Source: Chimonanthus salicifolius
Lineage: Eukaryota > Streptophyta > Magnoliopsida > Laurales > Calycanthaceae
Direction: 5' to 3'
DNA: 64,000 bases
Assembly (NCBI GenBank): GCA_013350335.1
Contig: CM023536.1
Location: 10,250,207 to 10,314,206, forward strand
The notes beneath the pieces are model-generated. The model ran no database searches and was not told the DNA's origin. It saw nothing but the letters and a program-made list of their open reading frames with translations. Position 1 is the first letter of the stretch; every line of letters starts with the position of its first letter. Shown in pieces: positions 22,728 to 36,552 of this stretch. Made by a program: the position numbers and the translations under genes.

Positions 22728-25700
22728 CAAAAGTCTCATTGGAAAACTAAGAGTTGCAATGGTTTGCAACTTCCAACACAATTGAGGTTTACGCTGCCAT
22801 TGCAGCCAAGCAACAAATTGTTGCAGAATTCAGGCCCAGTTTGGGGTGATCGTCTTCAGGTTCAGATCTGCTAAATATTGGCTCTATTTTTCAGGTTCAG
22901 TTCAGCCCAACGCCAGTTTGCAGGTTCAAAATTTTGCTGTTTTGCTCTCGGGTTTTCTTGTTATAGTTTCAGATCCGATATTGTTGGGGTTAGTCTTAAT
23001 ATTTCAATTCGGATCATATAGATTTTATATGATTATTATTTTGCACCCAGGTTATTTAAGATATTATTTAAGCTTCCGCTATAATTCGAGGTTGGGTATA
23101 ATCAATCTTACCTAGCCTACATCAGCTGGACTCCATTAGGCATATGACAAGTCATCGATGAATCTCAACATTTTGAAAGTCCAAAAGTTTATATACGAGA
23201 GACACATACCTTTAGTTGAAACACACAAAAATTAGAGATCTTCCTTGGATTTCCATTGGGAGCATCTTAGAGAGATTTTATGATAGTTTTTTTTTTTTTT
23301 CTAGATTTTGTATGTAATATTAAGGGTGGTGAGTCCTTTTTCGAGATTTTAAACTCATTTAATGCAATTGCATTATCTACTATGTCAAAGGAGCATGGTG
23401 CAAATGATCAAAAAATTATGAATACACAGAAAACAAAGTTTTTTTTTTAAAATGAATTATCTAGTAAGAACAATGCGATGATACTTCAAAAGAATTGTTT
23501 TTTTTTTTTTTTTGAGGGAATGGATGATCTTTTGAACTCCTTTCACAGTCTTCGCTTAATCCCTGATGGACATGACTTGGTTCAAGTCATTTCATTAACC
23601 ACTTATCCTATCAACTCATTATTATTATTTTTTCTCAACTCTCACTTAGAAGAAGAGGCCCCTCAGTCTCTCCACTCTCATGTTGGAGAGGCTCCATCAG
23701 GTCTCCTCTAAGGTTGTGAAAGAATGCTCTATGGTAAGTGTTACAACCAAGAAACTTGTTGCCAAAAATAGGGTGGGATGGCCTCTGTTTGTAAGCAAAA
23801 TGTGGTGCTGATGTGCATCTGGTGTGATGGGAATGGATGGGTTTTGGTGATGTGGTGGTTCAATGAGATTTTGGGTGAAGGGTCGTGATTGGGCCTTGGT
23901 TGAGATGATTTTGATTGTGATTGGATGGAGAAGACTGCTTGAATGATGATTGGGTATCATGGGTGGCAAAGTATGATTGATTGGGCAACCTTGGATTTGT
24001 GGTTTCGTACTTGTGGGTCTTCCAATGGTTTTAGCAAATGGAACTAGGACCCATGGTTTGCAGAAATGGGTTTTGTAGGATCCTTAGGACTATGGACAGA
24101 ACATTTCGTGATGCTTGGGTTTGGAATCCATTCCTTAGGTTTGTTATAAGGTTGAAATCTGAGAAATCAAGTGGATTGGATTTTACATTTTTAAAATTAG
24201 GCTGGAGTTAGGTTGAATAAAAAGAAAATCAAAATTTAATTTAGGTTGGATCGAGTCAATCTTTTTTTAAAATTGACAAAATCCGACCTGAATTGATCCA
24301 CTGAAAAATTTAATATAGCACTCGGGTTGAGTCGGGTTCAAGAATTTGGATCGGATCGAATCAGATTTAATAAAATTTTATACAAGTTAGGTTGGTTTAT
24401 TAAAATCCAACTCAACCCATCCGAATTTTAATCTTAATTTGTTACAACATATAAGGATAAAGCTAAGAAGTCATTTGATTTTTATAACCATGATTGGATA
24501 AAGCTAAGAAGCCAATCTTACTTCATTTATGCAACTTCCAACACAATCTATCCAATCATGTTATTGTCACTCTAGTAAAAAATCTCATTTTAGAGAATTT
24601 TTATGAGCTTTTCATCAAGGGAGGAGGATAAAAATATCAAGAGAGAATTGAAGAAATTTAGGTTGTTCAGAATAAAAAAAAAGTTTTTTAATCGAAAATA
24701 TTTTTACTTACCTTTTCCCCTCTGCATTTTTTAAATTTTTTTTTTTATAATTATAGTATATTATTGGTCTAATGGGCAGTTCTCCTTAGATCACATTGTG
24801 AAGTCCTTCTATTGGTCTATGATTGTCGAACGGGACAACATAATCATGGTCCAGATTGAAAATTAAATTGTAATGTCAAAAATCAAACAGTGATATAGAA
24901 TTATAATTTCTTACCTAAGATTGATTCTCCTTGTCTCTTAAAGTGGATTCAACATTAATTGACCTCTGCCAAAGCATTTGATATGATATTGATATGCTTG
25001 GATCTAAATCTTTTACATGTCCAATCCGAATCTGGATTCATTAATTGGTTTATGATGTTAACAATAGAATGACAACTCTTGAACATGTTTGCACACATCA
25101 ATATTATTTTGTATATATAAGTAAAGATTTCATCAAATAAAATGATGATGGTGATGGGTTTATTAAGAAGATTTTTATCTAATATATCAACTATTATTTT
25201 TATAAAAATCTATCGATTCAGAATTTTTAAACTCTCTAAATTTTGATTGAAAATGATTCTTTGAATGATTTGATCAAAAGTGATATTTTATATGTCTTGT
25301 ACTTGAATAAAATTCTTCCAAACAAACTTGTCATTACTTTATTTAGTTGACCCCTGCTTAAGTCTATAAGATAATACCATGCACACGGTGTTACGAGAAA
25401 CTTACCTTCTGGACCATACAAACAACAATATTGGAAAATCAGAAAATAACAATAGCAAAGAGAAGCAAAACCATAATATAGAGATTTATGTGGTTCTTTC
25501 AGTATATCCACGGGACTCAAACCAACCCACTATGCTCAAAGATAAAACGAAAAAGAAACGGTTCTTCTCATAGGTGTTCTGCTATATCTTTTTTTCTGAC
25601 AAAAATGATTATATATACTATTCTAATTAAATATATCTGTAATGATTGACAATACATTTTTATGATCAAGCTCTATAAAACCTAACACACAGATAATCAT

Positions 25701-27550
25701 TCATTATTATCAATAGATATCATGACACTTGACACCTAATGTTGCTAAATTCCTATAAAAATAAAACAAACAGTTTGCTTTTCTTCTCAAGATGTAAATC
25801 GAGTTCTCATCATGCGGATCTCAAAGCATTTGAAATAAAATAAAAAGGTTTAGATGCTACTTTACAGTATAAAATTGGTGTTTTTAATATATTTTTTTAG
25901 AAAATTATTAGTTTTGACTTCTTTCTGTTTGAATCATGAATTAGATATGAATTTAAGAAGTTCTAGAAGCAACTTTTTCAAGTGTCTATTCAACCTTTTT
26001 TTTTAACTTAGATTTGTTTATCTTGAGCTATTTTTATCCATTTTTAAAATTTTTGTTCTAAGATAATCACAATTTTAGAGTTATTGGTGAAAATAATGTA
26101 ATAAAATAATATTGAGTATTTATGAAATTGAATAGAGATATAGCTTTTAGAGTATTTGTGTGATTTCCCATGTTTTCTTTTGAAAAATTCAGGAAATCTA
26201 GGTTTTCTTAGGTAATTCTCATTTTGAGGTTTCTTGTAAAATATATATATATATATATATATAATGCAAATGTTTATGGAATTAAATGAAGAGTAATTAA
26301 TATGATAGATATAGTTTTTAGAGTGCTTTGTAATTTTTATAATATTTCAGTATTTTCATAAAATTCACTTTTTTTACAAAAATAATTAATGAATATTAAA
26401 AAAGATACATGTCTGAGACATCAACATGATTTTATATTAGGTGATTTCTAATATTAAATTTCTAATTTTTAATAATATCCAATAAACAAAATTTTGACTC
26501 TTAAAAGTCTAATACTCTAAGAGAAGGACTCTTTCCTTTTCAAACCAAAATATACTCATACAAAAAGTTTTCTACTTTTTTACTTTTTTTTAAATTTTTC
26601 TGAATTTTTTCTTAAAAAATTAAACAAAAGGAGAAAACAGCCACATACTCGGCCGCTGTAATACAGGATGTTTATCAAATTCTAAATCTGAATTTTACAT
26701 CAAAATGGATGGAGATGTGAGTTGAACATTAAATGGGCTTTCAATTAGATGTTTGAATGTTTCTCAAGACTCGATTTCCGTTTTCCAACTTGAGCTAGGC
26801 CCATGGCTCAGGTCCTCTTGCATACTGAGTTAGTACAAACTAGGGCTTGGGCTTGGGCTTGCTATAATCTGACTTAATCTGGGCCTTTTCTATCCATAAT
26901 TCTGTTTAAGAAAAGATGGCTAAATATATATAAATTCATAGAAAAATGGTAGGTGAAGAATTAGACTTGAAGAGGGCCAAACAATATTATTATTATTATT
27001 ATTTTTAAATTTTGGATAGTGATTTTTGCACCACTATTTTTACAACTTTACGGCATTTACTAGAAACTCTTCTTGTCAAATCAAAATATAATAATAGAAT
27101 ATAAACATCATTGTTGTTATTTTTCAAAGACCTTTTGTCTCAAACATCTAGAGTTTACACTAAAATACAATTATATAGCTATATTTTATACAATTAACAA
27201 AGTAACCAGCCAACAATCTATGATAAAATAGGATTGTCTGTGTCTTTAAGTATTTAGGGCCTGGAATAAGCATGATGGTTTGCAACAGTTTTTGGAGGAC
27301 TTTGAAGAGAGCTATACTAGAAAAAAAAAAAATCTTGATTAGATTTTTTGAAATACTTTTATCTTTTAAATTTTTATGAAAGAAATTTATATATTTTTAT
27401 GATTTTAAAATAGACCTCTAACGTTTGATTAAAATTTAAAAAATGTATAAATTAACGAAATTGCTTTTGAGATAGAAATCACCAACTCAATTGCATTACA
27501 GTGCCTCTATCTTAAACACGAATTTCACACCTTTGAGTCTTGTTCAATTG
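22728..27550. other. Long gene-free AT-rich region
   Basis: No supported gene. T or A runs occur near 23287, 23500 and 27330, and an (AT)n tract at about 26240-26263. A G-rich stretch at 23700-24120 with repeated GGTTTTGG/TGATTG words has no recognised homology. At 24180-24440 there is a diverged segment rich in GGGTT/GTCGGGTT related to the hAT-like elements below, without clear ends. 26640-26930 holds unassigned moderately GC-rich sequence. Confidence 0.4.
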
Positions 27551-27558
27551 CAACCATG

Positions 27559-27932
27559 TAGGGCTGAAATCGGATCGGGTCGGGTAGGATTTTTTAAAAT
27601 CCAACTCGACCCGGGTTACCAATATATGGAACTCAATCCGACTGATCCGGACTTTTGACTCGGACGTCTTGACCCGACTCAACCCGAAACCTGACCCAAC
27701 CCGCATTTTGAACCTATTTTAGCCTACTTTGTACCGGGTCAGGTCGGGTTTGATGAGATCGGGTCGGGTTAACTTAAAAATCTCTCAACTCAACCCGACC
27801 CGAATTCATTACGGGTTTCTGACTTTTCAACCCAACCCGACCCGCTGACCCAACTTTCATGACTCAACCCGCATGATTTTCGGGTCTGGTCATGCTGGTT
27901 CGGGCCAAAACCCAACCCGAGTTTCACGCCTA
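27559..27932. mobile_element. hAT-like MITE rich in CGGGT/ACCCG
   Basis: The terminal inverted repeat is TAGGGCTGAAATCGG at the left and TAGGCGTGAAACTCGG reversed from the right. The 8-bp flanks CAACCATG and CAACCTTG agree at seven of eight, matching the hAT target size. The interior is packed with CGGGTCGGGTT / AACCCGACCCG words. Non-coding, 374 bp. Confidence 0.75.
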
Positions 27933-28182
27933 CAACCTTGTATCGTACTCATCTTTCCCTGATATTCAAGAGCTGTGTCCAAGATGAAGATGTCTTCCTC
28001 TCTGTTCATAAACAATTTAGACACCTATAAATACAATTCACTCTTCTCAAATTTGTCCAAAAATAAAATACACTATAAAAAAGACGTGAACATGTATATA
28101 ACTCACAGAAGTTGCGTGTATTTAGAGTTTCATCTAACGCCCTCGTATTCAAAGAAATGCAAGTCATTGAATTGTCGGTCGT

Positions 28183-28184
<2 letters not shown>

Positions 28185-28239
<55 letters not shown>
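28185..28239. repeat. (AT)n microsatellite
   Basis: An uninterrupted run of about 27 AT units. It creates a spurious Tyr-Ile open frame. Confidence 0.95.
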
Positions 28240-28240
<1 letters not shown>

Positions 28241-28766
28241 CCAACTTAAGGCTTCTCAAAGAAGCCCAAAAGGAAGAATCTAACAATCACAACCATGGAA
28301 GTCTATTGCAGCCCCAAAAACCAGTGGTAGTGTTGTGTACAGTCATCTTTCCATCACAAGAGGTTGACCTCAGTTGTCTCATGGACAAGCTGTACAAAAA
28401 AACCTACCTATATGGGTTGAGAAGAATATTCTTTTTAAAATTTTAATAATAGCTTTCTTCGTACTTTTATACCCTAATTTAAAAAAAAAAATTGAAACCT
28501 TTCGGAGCAAATAAGGAGTTGTGCGTAAATGGAGAAGTTTTACTGAGTGTAAATAAATTAAGGTTCATCAATGTGCTTAGTAAACATGTTGCCTTGATTA
28601 CACTGCACATCTTAGGTTCGACTCCTCTTAGACTTATCTGATACGTATCTGTAACATTAGTCTCATCTCTAATATAGAGTGGAGATACTCATGTTATCGA
28701 CAAAAAAAAAAAACATGTCACGTTGAACTAAAAGCTTCATTTGATAAATTGGATATACACACTTCA

Positions 28767-28886
28767 CTACGAGGGCTAGATTGAATTCTTTTTAAACCAA
28801 CACTTACATTCATATGTATATCATCCCTACGAGGGCTAGATTGAATTCTTTTTAAACCAACACTTACATTCATATGTATATTATCC
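28767..28886. repeat. 60-bp tandem duplication
   Basis: Two head-to-tail copies begin CTACGAGGGCTAGATTGAAT at 28767 and 28827 and differ by one base (TCATCC / TTATCC). The near identity means a recent event. Confidence 0.95.
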
Positions 28887-28909
28887 TAGATTTCATGAGA
28901 ACTCTAGAG

Positions 28910-29258
28910 TAGGAGTGCAAAAAATGGCCCGGTCGATATGCATATCGGCTGAATTATCGGCCGATATGATTCTCTCTCCTTTTTTTTTTTTTAAATATCG
29001 GTATTATTTTATTATTTTATTTTTTCTGAATTAAAAGATATAAAAAACCAAAAAAGAAACTGTTTTTTAAAAAACAATTGAAAATGTAAATATCGGCTGA
29101 TATTTTGACCCGGGCCCATCACTGCTTTAGATTTTTTTTTTTTTTAAATACCAATATTAATCATATCGGCCGATATCGGACCGATATATTGGCCATATCG
29201 ACCGACATGAAAGTTGTACGGCCGATACAATATTTATCGGCTGATATCTCGACTCCTG
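28910..29258 (+). mobile_element. hAT-like MITE with TATCGGCCGATA motifs (copy 1)
   Basis: 349 bp bounded by TAGGAGTGCAAAAAATGG and (reversed) CAGGAGTCGAGATAT, with a perfect 8-bp target duplication CTCTAGAG at 28902-28909 and 29259-29266. Both subterminal regions are packed with ATATCGGC / GCCGATAT words, including the perfect palindrome TATCGGCCGATA. The middle is T/A-rich. It has no coding capacity. Confidence 0.85.
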
Positions 29259-29266
29259 CTCTAGAG

Positions 29267-30949
29267 AATAACTCAATTCTCATAGGAATCAGCTCCATTC
29301 CCTCTCACACGGAGGATAGTCTATCAAGAATGCTATTTTGTGACTACAAGTCATCCCATTCTATTTAGAACTATAAACTCATTAAGAATTTAAGACCACA
29401 TACTTAACCTCCCATTTCGTCATAAATAGGAGCACTATCACATCATAATGAGGGACTAAAAGAATAATCTCGAATTATGGTGCTTTCACAGTCACTCAAA
29501 AGACTTAATTTTTTTTCCATTAAGCTTTGATCATTGAATCTCCAATCTAATGTTGGGTTCCTCTCAAGTCTTAATGGTGATTCATTTGCCAAGTGCTTCA
29601 GCCCCTTATCCTCTCTGTGTTAAACAATGATTCTATTGGGAGAGATTTAGTCATCGTCCAGGTTGTCATTTGACCTTATACAGTTCTCCGGATATTAAAG
29701 GTGATTTGGTAGCATTGGGATATTTCCAATTTTTTGGGGTTTTACAGAGAAATTAATTGAAAAATCTCGTGGAAAATATGATATTTAAAAATAATAAAAA
29801 TATAATAAATAAATTATTAATAAAATAAAAATCTTAATAAGGAATTTATCAGTATATTATCGTGATATTATCAATTATCACATTTTTAACATGATTTTAT
29901 CGAAAAATTTTCAGAAATATACTGTACTGATAAATACGCGTTATTAACACGATAATGATATTTTACCGAGAAAAATGTGGTAAATTTGAAAATATCACCG
30001 ATATTGTGAGATTACTACTTAGAATGGAAACATAACATAAGTAGACTTTGCTTAATCAAAATTACCCAATTACCATTACTATATCTTTCTAACATAATTG
30101 GATATCCTTTAAATCACAATCCGAATGCTTTTTTGTCTTAAAGTATCTTACCCTCAATAAAGGCTTCCTATGCTCATTACTAGGGTTACTTTACATGGCA
30201 CAAAAAAAGAAAAAAAAATCTCTCTCAATGGTCACACGCCCAAGGTTTCCATATATCTCTTTTATTAAAAAAAAAGCAGCAATTTTCACCCTACACGTAT
30301 CCATGGTGAGATCATTATTCATTACTATATAAATCTAAAAGAAAAAAATCAAAGAAAATTCACAAGAGGTAACACCCATATATGGCAAGGGATTTGGAAA
30401 CTTCAATGTAGGTAGAGAGAGATCCAATTCTCCAACAAATCCTTCTCCCTCTCTTTTGGACCACCTAATTGGGTTAAATTGAGCCCAAATTAAAAAATAA
30501 ATAATGGGTCTGACCCATTTCTATGCCCTATGAGCTGATTATCTAAGAGTTTTGGCCCAAAATGAGACCTCAATGAGCCCTTCTGGCACCCTCAAAATTT
30601 TCATGCACTCTTAGTGCAATTTCCACAATTCTATCATTCAATTGGTTCATGTCTTCTTCAAATTGATTCTTGATGCTCACATCAGTTTGGCTAGGACTCC
30701 ATAAAGATTTCATATTAATTCATGTCTAAATCTAATTTTGGATTTTTAAACTAGTGTTTTGTTGAATTAATCTTTCTTTTTTTAAAAAAATCTAACAAGA
30801 ACCTATAGCACACCTCTCCTATTTTTTTTATTTTTTTTAAACATATGGGTGATTTTTGTGATGGGATTATGATTTTGATTATGATGATGGCAGTAATACG
30901 AGTGATTTTTATAATTTCATAACTTTAAATGTGTTGGGGATAGAAATTG
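29267..30949. other. Gene-free AT-rich sequence
   Basis: No supported gene. 29700-30010 is unusually A/T-dense, with repeated TATCG/CGATA words suggesting a decayed relative of the hAT family, but no termini are visible. Confidence 0.35.
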
Positions 30950-31171
30950 TTTCCAAGGGATTATCCCAATTGATTTGGAAGTAAGATCTCTAGAAGGAGG
31001 TCTTGAGTTCAAACCATGAAAGCTCTAATGAAGGGCCACTTTTTATAGAATATGTATAGAGTAAATTTCCATCGATTTATCCAGTGAGTGCAGATAGGGG
31101 ATTTTCATACATCTCGAAAGACTAATCGAGTGCGACACCTTGACACTTCGGGACCTTAAAAAAAAAAAAAC
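30950..31171 (+). repeat. SINE-like family B copy
   Basis: A B-box-like GGTCTTGAGTTCAAACC is followed by TTATCCAGTGAGTGCAGAT, GACTAATCGAGTGCGACACC and a 12-base A tail (about 31158-31170). It is the longest and clearest plus-strand copy in the window. Confidence 0.6.
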
Positions 31172-32137
31172 ATTAATGGTAATACAAGATCACATGCTAT
31201 TTTTAAAGAGTAAATCTTGTTTTATGGCACAAGCAACGGTAGATAAAACTCGACAGCTAGAGAGAGAGAGAGAAGATAAATAGCAGCACAGAGAGAGGTT
31301 GGAAAGGAGAAGATAAACACCAGCAGCTGTGTTCGCAATGTGATGGTGAGTGGTGACCACCCACTTGAATGAATGGTTGTACACTGAAAGAGTCCAAAAG
31401 CAAGTGGTTGATTATTCATGGTGGTATCAACAATTGGTGCTCAACATAAAATGGCCCATGGCCCCATCACCACTAAAGTCTTCTTCATCCTCACTTACAA
31501 TAATTACTTGGGGCCAACCTTTGCATCATTGCCCTTATTACCTATCCAAATGCAAAGACCCTTATTTTGTTTTACACTGCTGTCTAATCATCTACTCACA
31601 CACATGAAGTGAAAATAAATTGAACAATGAAAGAAGGTAGGTGTAAGGTAGCTGTAGTTTAATAGGTAATTTTCCACTTTAGAAAGTAGGATGTATTAGG
31701 TTTTGTAGTGGCTTCAGGATAGTGGCCATTACCTCTCGGAGTTTTACAATGGGTTTCTTTCAATTTTTCACATTTAAATTCAAAAAAAAAAAATCTTTCC
31801 ACTTTCTAATATTTAAAACGACTTTAAATTTAGAATCTAAAAAATATCATGTGAATATGTATTTTGACTAAATATATCTGAAAAATATTAAGAAATAATT
31901 AAGAAAGGATTTGAAAAATTAACTTAAAGGGATTTGAGTGATGGTCAAAAGCTCGCTTCAAAAAACGAAAATCTTGAGTTTGATTTTTACTCCACTTCAC
32001 ATGTTCAAAATTGAATTTTCTTTTTAATATTTGGCTTGTATATATTGCTGATATATCGACCATATTGGCAGATATCATGGCTGTATGATCGATATCTATT
32101 GTATCGGATGAGATTTCAATCCATAGTTTAGAACTCG
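31172..32137. other. Gene-free sequence with repeat scraps
   Basis: No supported gene; open frames at 31190-31612 overlap on both strands without known domains. A family B head fragment lies at about 31928-31996. A short stretch of hAT-family ATATCG words lies at 32035-32110. Confidence 0.35.
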
Positions 32138-32311
32138 AAGGGGTTGCAATGATGGTCAGAAACCCATCTCGAGAAGTGAGAGTCTTGTGTTCGACTTTCA
32201 CTCTACCTCAAAGGGCACATTAGTGTGTATTTGTAGAGAGATTTGCACATGTTCCGAAAATTAATCATATGCTCTAAAAGATTTGGACATCTTAATCATA
32301 AAAAAAATAAT
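32138..32311 (+). repeat. SINE-like family B copy
   Basis: The head GCAATGATGGTCAGAAACCC is followed by B-box-like TCTTGTGTTCGACTTTC, then TAGTGTGTATTTGTAGAGAG and a short A tail. Confidence 0.5.
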
Positions 32312-33079
32312 TTATTAATTAAGGAATTGACCCATCCAAGTTTTGAGTTGTGAATTTACTTAGGCAGAGGTAGATATGTCACTCTTTGATTGATGATTCA
32401 AAGAAAATGTGTGAGTTTAAAAAAAAAAATAGATATTTCACAATTGGCTAATTTTCAAACGTGGAAAAAGTATTAAGGGGAAAATTTATCTAATTATAAG
32501 GTGAGATTAATGTGAACTTAAATTGAATAGCTGTCAAGTGTCTACTAATTTATTTTAAACCACTTTACATCTTTATCTTAACCCATTTGAATTTGGTTTT
32601 TTTTTTTTTTTTTTAAAAAAAAAATTGAGTCTCATTTTCAGAGTAGGCAATTCCCTAAGTAAGTGAAAACTTTCACTAAAAAAAGCAAGAAAAAAGTTAC
32701 CGGCAAATCCCCAAGAATGAAGAGAGAAAATGGAGAATGGAGATATCATTCTTGTAACTGTTCAATTACTGCTCATTTATTTAAAGTTGATTTTATTTTG
32801 ATTATGGATTTTTTTAGACTTTAAAAAAAGATAAAAATATGAAGTATTTTTATAATGAAAGAAATTATTGTACTTTTTCACAATTTAAATAAAAAGTACA
32901 AATTTGATATTCTTTTATTATAAATAACATCAATATCTCTCACTTTTTAGAAACATGCATACAAACGCTAGATTTTATAAAACTAGTGTACGTTCCATGT
33001 GCTACCACGATGCTCTTAAAAAGGCGGTTGCAGCCATCATCTGCACGATTGATCTGTGATTTTTCTGATGTAATATTTA

Positions 33080-33501
33080 CGGAGTATATATGTCGGTCGA
33101 TATGATTCAGATTTTAAGTCTCTTATCATATCGGCGATACATATTGTATCGACTGTACATGCTTTATATCGGCCGATATGACGTATGTATCACTGAATCA
33201 TATCGGTCTGATATTGACCGATATGATTAATATTAGTATTTAAAAAAAAAAAAATAGTGATGGGCCCGAGTCAATATATCGGCCAATATCGGCCCAATAT
33301 CAGCCCAGATATCGACCGATGTTTACATTTTCAATTTTTTTTTAAAAACAGTTTCTTTTTCAGTTTTTTTATATTTTTTAATTTAGAAAAAATAAAATAA
33401 TACCGATATTTAAAAAAAAAACAAAAATAAGAGAGAGAAAATTATCGGCCGATATTTACATACCGGCCGAATTATCAGCCATGCTATTTTTTACACTCCT
33501 G
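33080..33501 (-). mobile_element. hAT-like MITE with TATCGGCCGATA motifs (copy 2, inverted)
   Basis: The right end, reversed, is CAGGAGTGTAAAAAATAGC, matching the left end of copy 1. The interior blocks (GGGCCCGAGTCAATAT, AAACAGTTTCTTTTT, ATTATCGGCCGATATTTAC) are the reverse complement of copy 1. The left end (CGGAGTATATATGTCGG) is diverged and the 8-bp target duplication is no longer clear, so the left boundary is approximate. Confidence 0.7.
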
Positions 33502-33509
33502 ATTTATCA

Positions 33510-36500
33510 TCTGTCATATAAAACAAATATGAGTTTAGTTGAATTAAAAATCTCTCACTCAGAAAGCGAGAGGTGCAAAATTTGAGTTCCCATGACTTCA
33601 GTTGGTGTGTGCTTTAAGGGTAATAGAAATCACCGATAGGGGTTTTAAACTAGGTTTTCCACAGTTTTCTATATATAAATTAAAAAAAAAAAAAATATAT
33701 ATATATATATATAATTAGGTTTAAAAAAATAGTTGATTGAATATACAAAATACTGTAAATCAATAATTTTTTTAAGACACGCTAAATCAATAAAAAATTA
33801 GTACAATTTTTTTTTCCTTTTTTTCCTTTGATTTTATTATTTATGGCCGTTTTAGGTAAAAGTACAAAAGGAAAAAAAAAGGTTGTCAAAATCAATTTCA
33901 TCATTATTCGTTGAACTTCAGCCTATGGGAAGCATAAGGCACGTGAAAACGATTCTATAGATAGATCGCATGAGAAAGACAAGTCTCTTCATAGATCTGA
34001 CGAGAGAGACAAGTTTACCGTACAATAGATAAGAGATACACAAAAAAAAAGGTCTATCTCAATTATTAATGAGATATTTAAGAAAAATATTTTCTTAATA
34101 TCTAATTTGTTGAAATCTTACGTAAAGAAAATCATATAAATAGTTATCTATAAAATTTTACTTCTACTTGATGATTCTATTATTTGATTTTAAACTTTTA
34201 AAAATTAATAGATTATATTCATTAAGATTTAAAGACTAAGATTATGTGGCTTAAATCATCAATGATAGAGAAACTATATATATTCTATACCCATGATCAC
34301 CTATCAAATTAAATTAAATTAAATTTGTTGGTTATACAATTAATTTAATAATATATCTAATTAGTGTGTCTTAATAGTATAGTTTGCTTGCATCACTCAT
34401 AGAAGATGCATTTAATATGATGAGAAATGCATCGTGATTTGTCTATGGTGTGAGTTTGCAACCGTTCACACCATTGACACTCATTGAATTAAATGTCTTT
34501 AGCTCAACTTAGCAATAGAAAACTCTAATATGGCATAATTCACTCATCACACTTTTGTAATTCATTTTATTTTTAATAATATTAATTTGTTAAAAATCAT
34601 TAATTAAAATAAGTTAGAGTGTCAATATTATTGTAGAGAGCAAATTTCACTCTAAAAACATTAATTGAATTATTTTAAAGAAATTAGATGTTTGATATGA
34701 AGCTCCATTTGTACTTTTTATTTTACTTAATTTAAATGTGATGGTTTAAATGCTTGTCAAGTTTAACTCTTTTTAAAAAAATTTCAAATCAACAATCATT
34801 TATTTGATTTCATAAGATCAATAAGCTCCATCTCATATTCAAAGCATAGAATGTTGTCCCTGGAGCTTTCACATATACAACATGGTGTACTACATACTTT
34901 AGTTGTTCCAAGTGTGTTTAGCTCAGTTTGAAATTCCAATGGCAAAAGTACAATAATGTGAAAATAATGCTTGTTCTCTCTTTAAAGAGAGATTTCTTAT
35001 TTATAGAATAATATTCAAATACATGAACATAAGATAACCTAATTGAATTTAAAATAACAAGGTAAATGGAAATTCAAATGTAGATAAAGATAAAACAAAA
35101 TCAAATTCAAAATGTAAATCTGGAGAGATTCTATTATGTCTCTACAAGCTGAAGCGTGTATAGAAGAATGCAAAACTTGAAATATTAAGAGTCACAGATG
35201 AAAAGTGGCACACTGACTGGCCAGAGAAAATGAAGGGAATGAGCAATACACTGATTGACTGTTAATGGGATGAACTAGCAGCACACTGACTGAATGTAAA
35301 GATGACAACCGACGAACAACTTGGAAAATAGATGTTTTTTGTTTTTGTTTTTTTGTTATTTAAGAAGACCTAATCACAGATAAAAGATTGTACTGAGTAC
35401 GTGTATTGGAAGGAGATGGTTCCTTCCTCTGCCGGTGGTTATCTCATCCAGCAGAGGGAGAGAAGAGTTTTCTTGAAAGGAGGTCTGAGATTGGGAGGGA
35501 TTTTTGGAAGGGATTTAGATTGTCTGGCTGATACTATATAAATAAAATAATAATAATAATAATAATAAACTATCAGTGAGCAAATTTGTGCATTACTATT
35601 TTTTATGAAATTAATTTTCTTGATTTTTTTTATGAGAGAAAATGAAAATGGTATTTTTTGTTTTTCATGATTAATAATTTCTATTGTTTAGTGCACAAGG
35701 GTTTCCACAGTGATTAATCAATGAAAATTTCTTTTCAGTTGTTTGGAAGGTGTGGTAACAACTCAATAGATGATGACAACAAATAATAAACATAGTATTC
35801 ATTATATATTTTATGTCAAAATGGTAATATTATGTATAAAAATCTAGAGTGAAATAGGGCTAAGTTTTGGATTGAGCTGCCTCAATCTAATTTGAAAACT
35901 AGGTTAAGAGAAGTTAGGACGTTTAGGCAAGAGATATGGGTTGATTTGAGTGTCGAGATATAAGCCAAGTCAAGTTGTTAGATCACATCACAAGTCTGAT
36001 TAGACTAACTACGGGTCATGGAATAATTGGTTAGGTCATGGATTGAGTAATGTATTGGATCAATTTAGTCATGAATCAAGGCTCATAGATTGAGTCTTGA
36101 GTCATGATTAGATTGAATAGATTGAATTTAGGAAGGACATGGGTTAAATCATAGTTAAAATCTAAAAATTATAGGAATTGTTTTTCATCTCCTTCTCTAA
36201 AAATTCATTTTTCATAAAACATAAAAAGCGATCATGGTGTGAACATTATTTTTAATTGAAACTTTATATAAAATAATAATAAACAATTTTAATATGAAAA
36301 TATTTTTAATTTTTGTAAAACATATTGTGTTATTGTGCATAAATTTAGAAATTTTATCTAACGTTGGGTAGATCAATTGGTTACGTCCCATCTTAGGAAG
36401 CGAGAAATCACTAGTTCAAGTCCTACCGACGTAAATTGAAGGTGTCATTGAGTGCAAGGCATCTCTCGAAGGGTTTAAAAAGGTTTATACCGAAGATGTT

Positions 36501-36543
36501 ATTTGGGATTCCCCGTTTAGGACAGGAATTTGCATACACATGA
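33510..36543. other. Gene-free AT-rich region
   Basis: No supported gene. An (AT)n run lies near 33694-33712 and an (AAT)n run at 35545-35568. 36360-36440 contains a tRNA-like head (GGTAGATCAATTGGTTACG, then CTAGTTCAAGTCC) that may be another SINE start without a visible tail. Confidence 0.4.
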
Positions 36544-36552
36544 ATTGTTAAA

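Noticed and set aside
23478..24120. Possible gene in a G-rich stretch
   Set aside because: Short frames on both strands, no splice-consistent coding sequence and no familiar motif.
27975..28283. Open frame with a Tyr-Ile tail
   Set aside because: Its tail is the translated (AT)n microsatellite; no domain or splice context.
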